This document shows positions 1-9,300 of a stretch of 64,000 nucleotides of DNA, piece after piece. The stretch spans positions 62,001 to 126,000 of the forward strand of contig NZ_JALJZV010000003.1 in NCBI RefSeq assembly GCF_024171535.1, written 5' to 3'. The notes below the pieces were generated by a model that saw only the letters and a program-made list of their open reading frames with translations, was not told where the DNA came from and did not search any database. This stretch comes from Flavobacterium sp. HSC-61S13 (GTDB lineage Bacteria; Bacteroidota; Bacteroidia; Flavobacteriales; Flavobacteriaceae). The position numbers and the translations under genes are program-made. Each line of letters begins with the position of its first letter. The stretch's first letter is position 1.

Positions 1-2065
1 AACTTAGTTTATAGATTTTGGTGGAATCCAATTCAAAAGTAGGCGACACCAGATAATCATCGTGCGGCGCAGTTGAAGAAGGTCCATAAAAATACATGGA
101 ATGAGTACCCTCTTGCAAAACTGTTGAAGTACTCCAAGTATTGGAATCTTTATTGTTATTAATAATTGTCCAACACGCGATATTGTTCGTATCTGTATTA
201 AAACCTTCAAAAAATGGGATCGGGAATGTTGTACATAATGTTGTAAAATATATCGGTCCTTGCCAAATACTGTTTGATCCCGCACTACAAATCGTACGAA
301 CATAGAATTCATATTTAGTATTCCCCCCTAGAGCAACTCCAGTAAAATCTTTTGTAATGATATTGTCCTTTAACGTTGTTGCCGTTCCTCCAGTTGCTGG
401 TTTAGTTCCGCCCGCTTTTTGAACATAGTATTCAAAGTCGACTGCACCTAAAGCATCTGTCCAAGAAATTGTCGCTTTATCAGCACCAATGTTTTTAACG
501 CCCAAACTCATAGGTTCAGCGCAACCTATTAATTCTTCGACCGACACGTCGTCTATATACACTGTAGTAGACAGACTTGACGAAGTCACGTGCCAAGCCA
601 AATTGATATCAGCATTTATTCCACCTATTACGGCATAAGCTTCATTCCATGTAGAAGTTGCCTCGTATTTGGCTTTTGGAACTATTGTTTGCGTAAATTT
701 ATTGACCTTATCTGAACCGGTACTAGACATCAAAACTTCAAATTCATACTCATTCGAAGCGGTCGTAGTGGTTCTATATTTGTATTTTAATCTGTATTTT
801 TTAGTTGCATCAAATTTTATAGGCGGTGAAATCATCCAATCATCATGCGGCACCTTAGCGGCGGTTGAAGATCCATAAAAATACATGGAATGGGTTCCCT
901 CGAAATTTGTTGTACTTGTTTTCCAAATATTATTCCCTGTCGGACTCGTAGAGTCTGCGTTGGCGTCGACTATTTTCCAACACGCCAGTGATGGCGAGTC
1001 TGCATTAAAACCTTCCCAGAAAGGAACCTGCATAACTCCACAAGCCGTTTTTATAACGGAAGGTGCCGCTATCCAAAAACCCTTTTCTGTCGCACTACAA
1101 ACAGTACGTATCCACACATAATAATTCTTAGCAGGAGTTAAAGTGGTAAAACTATAAGTAGTCACATTATTTACTAAAACACCATTATCTGTATATTTAG
1201 GAATAACGTTAAAATCTGATTTATAAATTTCATAACTCATTGAAGTCACCCCTGTAGGTGCGACCCAATTAAGTGTTGCTGCCGAAGCAGTAACATTAGT
1301 CACGGTAATATTCTTTAGCGAATCACAATCTAATTTTACAAATTCGACATTATCGACAGCTGCTGGTGGCATATTAAAAAGACTATTATCATTACCCCAT
1401 TGGAAAATGATCTTTATTTTTTTACCAGCAAAACTGCTTAGATCCAGATTAAAAAGACTTTTCTTAAAAGTATCTTGTAGATTTAATCCATCATTTAACA
1501 AGATTCCTCCAGAATTTGCCACTGTCATTTTAACGTTAACGGCTGGTGTAAAAGTCGACGGTACAATCCACACGGCCAAATGATCATAAAGGATCGAAGT
1601 ACCCTCGCCCCTAGCGCGCCAATCAAAACTTAAAGAATAATTTTTAGAACCTGTAGGAATATCAATTACCTCGCTAATAGCATGTGAAACTGCTGTTGCA
1701 CCTGAATACGCATTAGACACTCCCTTATCATCAGAAATATACATGGATTTGCTTCCCCCATTATTTACAGCAGAACCGATATACCAAGCATTATTTGTTG
1801 CATTGACAAAAGTCCATTTGGAAGTGGCGCCTTCAAAGTCATCTTCAAAAACAATGTTGGGATCAGGGAGTGCTTTGGCTGCTATATCACGACCATTTAG
1901 ATCGAAATAGGGTTGTAAATACAACTCCGGAGCGTAAGATCTGGCTTCCCAATCGAACAAACTCCTATTGCTATTGATACCTCTATTGCCCGCCTGTAAA
2001 GTATTGCCAAAGAAAATCAGCAGAAGAACGATAGAAGTATAAAAAAGGTTAGTAATTTTTTTCAT
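1..2065 (-). CDS. A1: giant T9SS-type surface adhesin, N-terminal part (gene runs off the window)
   Basis: The reading frame is open from the ATG at 2065 to the window edge (about 688 codons). The start is set by the shared leader ending ATTAGGTATG and by a signal peptide beginning MKKITNLFYTSIVLLLIFFG. A motif SYAPELYLQPYFDL follows at about residues 45-58. From about residue 72 there is a MAM-like choice-of-anchor J variant (FEDDFEGATSKW, then YISDD and LSFDWRARGEG), followed near 245 by a fibronectin III module. A cleaved-adhesin-type unit starts near 348 (VPFWEGFNADSPSLACWKI) with its own FN3, and another near 620 is cut by the edge (reading HDDYLVSPTFELDSTKIYKL). The lead module matches A8, not A2-A7. 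By homology, it should end in a T9SS sorting domain outside the window. Role inferred: exported adhesin. No catalytic residues seen. Confidence 0.93.
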   Translation of the reverse strand, partial: MKKITNLFYTSIVLLLIFFGNTLQAGNRGINSNRSLFDWEARSYAPELYLQPYFDLNGRDIAAKALPDPNIVFEDDFEGATSKWTFVNATNNAWYIGSAVNNGGSKSMYISDDKGVSNAYSGATAVSHAISEVIDIPTGSKNYSLSFDWRARGEGTSILYDHLAVWIVPSTFTPAVNVKMTVANSGGILLNDGLNLQDTFKKSLFNLDLSSFAGKKIKIIFQWGNDNSLFNMPPAAVDNVEFVKLDCDSLKNITVTNVTASAATLNWVAPTGVTSMSYEIYKSDFNVIPKYTDNGVLVNNVTTYSFTTLTPAKNYYVWIRTVCSATEKGFWIAAPSVIKTACGVMQVPFWEGFNADSPSLACWKIVDANADSTSPTGNNIWKTSTTNFEGTHSMYFYGSSTAAKVPHDDWMISPPIKFDATKKYRLKYKYRTTTTASNEYEFEVLMSSTGSDKVNKFTQTIVPKAKYEATSTWNEAYAVIGGINADINLAWHVTSSSLSTTVYIDDVSVEELIGCAEPMSLGVKNIGADKATISWTDALGAVDFEYYVQKAGGTKPATGGTATTLKDNIITKDFTGVALGGNTKYEFYVRTICSAGSNSIWQGPIYFTTLCTTFPIPFFEGFNTDTNNIACWTIINNNKDSNTWSTSTVLQEGTHSMYFYGPSSTAPHDDYLVSPTFELDSTKIYKLS

Positions 2066-2101
2066 ACCTAATATTATTTGGTTAGTTAGGCTTCAAATAT
2101 A
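2066..2101 (-). promoter_or_regulatory. Conserved array leader and promoter box of A1
   Basis: On the minus strand the box TATATTTG (2094-2101) fits the Bacteroidota -7 consensus TAnnTTTG. It is followed after 5 nt by TAACTAACCAA (2078-2088) and then by ATTAGGT directly before the ATG. No clear -33 TTTG is present at the usual spacing. The same three blocks recur before seven other genes of the array. Confidence 0.7.
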
Positions 2102-2289
2102 TAGTTTTTATCAAAGCCATTTATTTTTTTTTGTTAATTTTCACAGAAACAAACCGATCTTCATCTACAAAACCTCCTAAAAACCAAAGCAATAGAAATG
2201 GAATTTAACAAAAATGCAATTTTTACAACTTATTTCATCAACACGATCATTTCTGCTATTCCTATAAAACAAACCCATAAAATTCTATA

Positions 2290-2332
2290 AAAACAAAAAG
2301 CAGTAGTAAACTTTCGTATACTACTGCTTTTT
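2290..2332 (-). terminator. Rho-independent terminator after the A2-porP/sprF unit
   Basis: A perfect 14-bp inverted repeat, AAAAAGCAGTAGTA (2295-2308) and TACTACTGCTTTTT (2319-2332), closes a 10-nt loop about 44 bp past the porP/sprF stop codon. Its A/T flanks give U-runs in both directions. Confidence 0.85.
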
Positions 2333-2375
2333 GACAAATTATTTTTCTGAACTAACTTATTGCAAATTTACTGGT

Positions 2376-3299
2376 TTAAAAATATCTCGGAGAACTCGAT
2401 ACTCTTTTCGAAAAATAAATATCGTACAATAAAATAAACTCATGCGATGCTTTGGCTTTAACCTTTAAATCAGACATCACGTGGTCATAAGCATAACCAA
2501 TCCGCAAATTCGGTGTGATTCTATAATTTACCATACCACCTATAGCATCGTCAATTCTATAGTTTGCTCCGATTTCGAATTTATTGATATACATCAGGTT
2601 CACCGACAAATCTGCCGATACTGGTGCATCTGCAGCATATTTAACCATAAAATACGGCTTTAATTTAAAATCTTGATTCAGCTCAAAAACATATCCCCCA
2701 GTTAAAAAGGCGTGCATCACTTGACTACCGTATTTTTTACCGTCATAATCCAAATAACGTCCTTTAAGCATATTGGGAACTCCCAAACCGACATAGTAGT
2801 TTTGAGTGTAATAAAAAGCTCCTGCTCCTACATTGAAAAGCGTGCTTTTCGAGTCTTCTGCAAAGGAAGGGTCGTTAGCATCCATATAACTCTCGCTTCC
2901 AATATCAGTAAAAAGACCAATGTCATGCAAGGTTACCCCTGCTTTAAGACCCAAGGCTAATTTATGCTCCCCACCTAAATCTAAGGTATAAGAGAAGTCT
3001 CCATAAATATTATTTTCTTTAACTGGACCGATTTTATCGCTGATCACCGAAAGGCCTAGTCCCACTTTTTTACCGACACGGGTGTGACCAAATAGAGTCC
3101 CCGTTTGAGGAGCCCCATCAAGACCTGCCCATTGTTGGCGGTATAACAGCCCCATGGACAGCGACTCCTGAGAACCTGCATAAGCCGGATTGACCACGCT
3201 CATATTATACATATATTGCGTGTAATGAGGAGCTTGTTGCGCATAACCTTCACTTATAAAGCAAAAAGCGATTAAAGCAAGCGAGCATATCTTTTTCAT
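2376..3299 (-). CDS. PorP/SprF family type IX secretion outer-membrane protein
   Basis: A 307-aa protein with a signal peptide (MKKICSLALIAFCFISEGYA, cleavage before QQAP). The mature N-terminus YTQYMYNMSVVNPAYAGS, the stretch LLYRQQWAGLDGAPQT and alternating beta-strand segments are typical of the PorP/SprF family. The chain ends in phenylalanine (SPRYF), as expected for an outer-membrane beta-barrel. In Flavobacterium johnsoniae, sprF lies next to sprB and is needed for secretion of that type B-sorted adhesin, so a partner role for the neighbouring giant proteins is inferred. It starts 47 bp after the A2 stop with no terminator between, so it is probably co-transcribed with A2; a strong stem-loop lies in that gap. 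It is the only such gene among ten adhesin genes here. A family-level call; PorP versus SprF orthology cannot be decided. Confidence 0.93.
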   Translation of the reverse strand: MKKICSLALIAFCFISEGYAQQAPHYTQYMYNMSVVNPAYAGSQESLSMGLLYRQQWAGLDGAPQTGTLFGHTRVGKKVGLGLSVISDKIGPVKENNIYGDFSYTLDLGGEHKLALGLKAGVTLHDIGLFTDIGSESYMDANDPSFAEDSKSTLFNVGAGAFYYTQNYYVGLGVPNMLKGRYLDYDGKKYGSQVMHAFLTGGYVFELNQDFKLKPYFMVKYAADAPVSADLSVNLMYINKFEIGANYRIDDAIGGMVNYRITPNLRIGYAYDHVMSDLKVKAKASHEFILLYDIYFSKRVSSSPRYF

Positions 3300-3313
3300 A
3301 GATTATTATTTAT

Positions 3314-3340
3314 GCGGATTCGCAAATTTTGCGAATCCGC
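3314..3340 (-). promoter_or_regulatory. Strong stem-loop between A2 and porP/sprF, no U-run
   Basis: A nearly perfect palindrome built from GCGGATTCGCAAA and TTTGCGAATCCGC fills most of the 47-bp gap and ends about 14 nt before the porP/sprF start codon. No T-tract follows on the minus strand, so it does not look like an ordinary terminator. It may stop exonucleases, be processed, or set the ratio of adhesin to porP/sprF mRNA; this is inference. Confidence 0.6.
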
Positions 3341-3346
3341 TAATTA

Positions 3347-6300
3347 TTATTTATTGATTTGAACCCATCCCGTTTTGGTTTTACCATGTGCAATGACCAC
3401 ATAATAGTAAGTTCCATCAGGCAGTGATTTTCCGCCTTTATCTTGCCCATACCATTGGTCGGTATAAGCACCCTGGAAAGCAAAAACCTCCGCTCCATAT
3501 CGGTTGTAAATGACGATGCTATTCACGCCGTGTTTCGACAGATCAAAACGATCGTTTTTACCATCTCCATTAGGCGAGATCCCCTTTTGAATAGGACAAT
3601 CTAAGTAACTTACTTTAAAACTGCTTTCATCGACACATAATCCATCTTCAGAGGCCGCATATACATAAACGGTTTGCGCGTGTGGAATTAAACTTCCCAC
3701 GGCCAATTCAATACCTTGACCACCTGCTTGAGTAAAATATTTATTGTGAGCAGATAACGCAGCCAATGGATGTAACGCACATTCCAATTCTACATCGCCA
3801 AAAACATCGGCTTTAACAGCAGCTGTAATGGTTACTTTAAACGAAATCTCTTCGTAACAACCACCGCCATTGTCTTGTAAAACATAAATGGTATGTTCTT
3901 TAGGCTCTGTCAACACATCTCCTACTTTATACGCCACACCTTTTGCAGCAGATTCTGCATAATAATGTTGACCGGCCTCTAGCGCTGGTAACGTATAGGC
4001 TGCACAAATCTTAACATTTTCGCGTGCTTCAGGAACAGTACCTTTTGTCGCCCTTAAAGTCCATTCAAAGATTTCAGAACAACCGGTTCTCAAATCCTCT
4101 ACATAAATATACAGCAATATGTCAACACCCGTAGTTTCGACACTATAAGTGGTAGGATCCGCAATAGAACCTATACCTGCTTCAGCATCTTCTTTACTTT
4201 TGTAATAGATCATTTTATAATGAGCTGGATCCACCTTAGCCAACATCGCTTCTTCTACTTGGGTTAAATCTAAGTTTAAGACATTTAGAGCCGTACGGCA
4301 AATTGGCAATGGTTTTGGTTGAGCCACTACAGAAGAGATGATTGGATATATTTCTATTTTGATATCTCCCATAACTTCACAGTTAATAGCTCCATATTTA
4401 CCAACAACTTTATATTTTCCAGTCTCAAAAACTTCTAATTCCGGTGTGTTAGCCCCTGCAATCAATACATCATCTTTATACCATTTTATAGTAATATCTT
4501 CAGTACCCAATCCAGATTTTATAGTTCTAGATTCTCCATTACAAAGTGCATTACCATTGTCAACCAACATATCGGCACCCAAATCCAGATTACCTAAATC
4601 AAAACTACCCGCATTAAAGAAAACGGCCGATGTATGACTTCCCGTAGGACAGAAATCAATGACTGCTAGTTTGATATGATATTTACGTCCGGGAACCACT
4701 TTAACCGTTTCAGAACTCATTGCTTTAGTCAATCCTGCAAAATCTACCGAGGCATCAATTGGGTTGTCCTTATTTCCATCATAGTATTTCCAGAAATATT
4801 CTTCATTAGCGCTACCACAAGTAACACCTGATTTTGATGCATCTCTGATGGTGTTGATCGCAATTGGCAAATCAGTCCCTGTCACTTTAGCCAAATTTTT
4901 ACCTTCATCCGTAGTACTATCCACAAGCCAAGCTGCAAACATAGCACCAACATTACAAACTTCCCCGCACAAATTGTGATAACTATTTGATGCGAATAGA
5001 TACTCAAATTTAATTTCCTCCTTAATCGGAATAAAATCAAACTCAATCTGAGTCACACGTTTTTTAGGATATGGACCGCCACCTGCATCCTTAATAGCAT
5101 CATTGATATCTTTATCTCCATCCCATCGCTCATTATTTGCGCCACGATTAGCGTTATAATAACCGGTGTAAGGCCCAGGAATGTATTGCATCTCATTAGT
5201 CCCTAAAACAATTCCTTCTTTAAACGGGAAGTTAGATCCTGACTTATTAAAATAACCAAGTGTATTATAAGACATTGCTTTAGCGCTACCATCACCATTC
5301 TGATATTTTACATTCGACACCAAGTCACAATTAGATTTCACCAAAACATCTTTGACCAATTCTTCTACTGTGTAATCTTGTCCACTTGGACTCACCTCTA
5401 AAGCAGTAAACTCGGAAGTTGTAATACATAGTTTAAAGATATAATCACTCGGACTATAAGTAGCCTGAACACCTAAACGGAAATAGTATTTCTTTCCTGG
5501 CGTCAATTTACTAAATATCGCATTCTCCTCGCCTGGATAAAAAGAAAAACATCCTAAGGAGGTTGCCGTTATAGACGCACAAGGCTGATCATATAAAGCT
5601 CCATAGACATAAGGATATGTTGTAGCACCTGAGATACTTATTAAATCTTTAAGTGTTAACAAGTGAACCGATGAGGTAGCCGTAAATTCAAACCATACAT
5701 CATTCACTATGTTTGGACTACAAGTCGGCAAAGGAAATACAGGAGGTGTTGCTATTGTTGCTGATCTGGTAGCACTAAACAAGGAACCTGAGACTGTTTT
5801 AACACAATCCAAACCAACGTTAACCGGTATGTTTATCGCTCCTGAACAATCATCATTTGCACCCACTTTTGTACCTACATTAATCGGTGTAGACCAGTCG
5901 CTATTCGATTTTCCATCTATACAATTAGCCCTTACATATACGGTATAACCTTTACCAGAATCCAGTCCACTTATAGTCGTTTTCGGATTAGTGGTTACTG
6001 CTACCGTTTTTATAGGATTAGCCTTAGCATCTTCGCCATAATTAACGACAATAGCCTCCCATGAAGTCACACCTCCATCTTGCTGCCACTCTACATCAAC
6101 ACTAGTAGTAGTAGGATTTGTTGATTTCAAATAGTATGGCTCTGGACAAGTCTCCACTTTTTTCAAAGTGATATTATCCAAATACAAGTAGGCAGCATTG
6201 GTATTCTCAGCCTTAATGTGCCATCCAATATTTACATCCCCTTTTATATTATTAATAAACGCCACATCTTCCACATAATTGACAAGACGTGGGTTCTTCA

Positions 6301-9300
6301 TTGGTATCAAGACAGTTGAAAATTTAGTGATATCCGCACCTTGTGTAGATAACTTGACTTCAAAATCATTATTGTAACTAGTGGTTGATGTTGTTTTATA
6401 ATGATACTTCAAAATATACATCCCTCCATCTAAGTTAACTGTTGGGGAAATAAACCAGTCGTTAAAGGGTTCCTTATTGGCATCATACAAGTAAAAATAC
6501 ATGGCTTGATTCCCCTCGTATGTGCTGGTTGTGGCTCTCCAAGTTGTACCTGCTGGAATTATGGATCCTTTTCGATCAACTATAGTCCAACATCTGGTTG
6601 TTTCCGAATCCGTATTAAAACCTTCCCAGAATGGCGATGCATACACATCACAGGCCGTAGCAAACACAAAAGGTCCTCTCCAAATACTATGTCCTCCAGT
6701 ACCACAAACGGTACGAACGTAATATTCATAATCCGTATTCGGTTCTAAGCCTATACCAGACTGTTCTTGAGTAATAGGGTTGTCTTTTTTAGTAGTTGCT
6801 GTTCCCCCAGCAACTGGAATTCCTTTACCTTTTTTCTGCACGTAATATTCCCAACTTGTTGCACCAAAAGCATCTTCCCACGTAAGGCTTGCTTTTCTCG
6901 GTTGAATGTCTTTTACATTTGGTTTTAAAGGTTCTGGACATCCGGTTACCTCTTCGATAAATACATTATCCACATAAAGGTAGGTACCCGTAGTTTCGGC
7001 ACTAACATGCCAAGCGATATTCACTTCTCCCGAGGTTCCGGTAATATAAACATACTCTTCCATCCATTCAGAACTCGGATCATATTTCTTTTTAGGAACC
7101 ACGACTTTAGTGAATTTTTTAGTGTCAGTTCCAGAATTAGATAGTACTACTTCAAACTCGTAATCGTAGGAAGTTGTCGTAGTTACTTTATAATGATATT
7201 TTAAGCGGTAAATTTTATTGGCATCAAATTTCACTCTTGGCGAAATTAACCAATCGTTATGAGGCATTTTTGTTTTTTCACTCTGATAACCATAAAAATA
7301 CATCATTTGGCTACCTTCATATTGACCATAATTATAAGGACGCCAGATATTACTTCCCGTCGGCGAGGTAGAATCTTTATTTTCATCAATTATAGTCCAA
7401 CAGCCTAAGCTTTGAGAATCGGCATTGAAACCTTCCCAGAAAGGGGTTGTAAACAGACCACAAGCCGTTTTGAATTTAAAAGGCCCTTCCCAAATACTAT
7501 GTCCTTCAGTTCCACATACCGTACGTACATAAAACTCATATTCCGTATTGGCGGTAAGCGCTTTGCCCGATTGATCTTGGGTGATTACATTCTCTTTTGT
7601 TTTGGTAACGGTTCCTTTAGCTGTAGGTGCTTTTCCTCCAGCAGGTTGAACAACATATTCCCATTCTTTACCAAAAGCATCCGACCACTCGATTGTAACA
7701 CTGGTCTCTTTTTCATTTTTAACATTTAAACTCATTGGTTCTGGACAACCTATAATTTCTTCCACGAATACATTATCCACATATACGTAGGTGTAACTCT
7801 TATCGGTTGTAACACGCCATGCAATATTAACATTACCACCAATACCGCCAATAATGGCTTTATCCTCTGCAAAAACCGAACTACTCTGCCCTTTTTTATC
7901 CAGCAAAGTTGTTGTGAAATCCGTTACAGCTGTGCCTTTATTAGAAAGCAACACTTCAAAATCATTTTTATAAGATGTCGTTGTTTTGTAATGATATTTT
8001 AAACGATAATACTTCGTTGCATCGAGTTTAAAACTCGGTGAAATCAACCAATCGTCGTTTTTAGTGGTACTAGACCCTCCATAAAAATACATTCCACGAT
8101 CGCCTTCAAACATACTGTAATTATACAGATACCAGATATTAGAGGAAGCAGTCGAAGAATCTTTGTTATTATCAATAATTGTCCAACATCCTGCGGTGTT
8201 AGAATTTGTATTAAAGCCCTCCCAAAATGGTAAAACCGAACTATCACAGGGCGTCTTAAATTTGATAGGCCCAACCCAAGAACTGTTCTTACCAGGAGCA
8301 CAAGTTCCTCTAACAAAAAATTCATATTCGGTATTGGGTTGTAAATTAGCACCTCCAGATCCCGATGTTTTTGAAAAAGAAGCTGTAGGTACTTTGGCTA
8401 TACTTCCACTACCTACCGGAGCAGGTCCAGAACCCGCAGCTTGTACAAAAAACTCCCAGCTACTACTGTTTGTATCCGTCCAAGTTACAGTAGCTTTGTC
8501 CTTTTCTAAAGCACTTACCACTAAATTATCTTGTGGAGCTATACAGTCTACTTTTTCGATGGAAATCGCATCCAAATACAAGTATGCATAACCTTTGGCA
8601 ACCATGTGCCACCCAATATTTACATCGCCAATAATATCTCTGACATATAATGTTTTTTTGACGTAATTAACTGCATTACGTTTGGTTCTTCCTTCCAAAA
8701 TAGTTGTAAAACTAGTCGGATTCGTTCCGTTTTTTGAAAGGGCCACTTCAAATTCATTATCGTAAGAACCTGAAGTTTTATAATAATAAGTAATCGCATA
8801 AATCTCACCATTCATTTTTATCGTTGGTGAAATCAACCAATCATCATGCGTAGTAGTAGAAGTTGATCCGTAGAAATATATTGCTCTATCACCCTCTTGT
8901 GGAGTTGAAGCATACCGTTTGAAAATATTATTTCCAGTCGGGGAAGTAGCATCTTTATTGCCATCCAAAATCGTCCAGCAATTGAATGTGGTCGAGCTGG
9001 TATTGAATCCCTCTGTAAAAGGAACTGCAACGGGGTTACAGGCAGTATTAAAAGTAAAAGGGCCAGACCACTCACCAAATTTACCATTAGCACATTTAGA
9101 TCGCACATATAAATCATAAGCTGTATTTTGCACTAAGTTTTTATTATTGTGATCAACAATAACCTTTGCTTCGGTTTTAGTAGTTGCCGTACCAGCACCC
9201 ACAGGTCCTGTACCACCTGTTCCTTCTAAGTAATATTCCCATGAAGTAGCGAATGGATCTTTCCATAAGATAGTTGCTTCGTCTGTTTTGACTTCCTTAA

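Larger units (their letters stand above)
2066..2375. other. Intergenic region between porP/sprF homologue and A1
   Basis: This 310-bp AT-rich gap holds the A1 leader at its left end and the porP/sprF terminator hairpin (2290-2332) at its right end. Between about 2102 and 2289 I see no gene or RNA signature. Confidence 0.7.
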
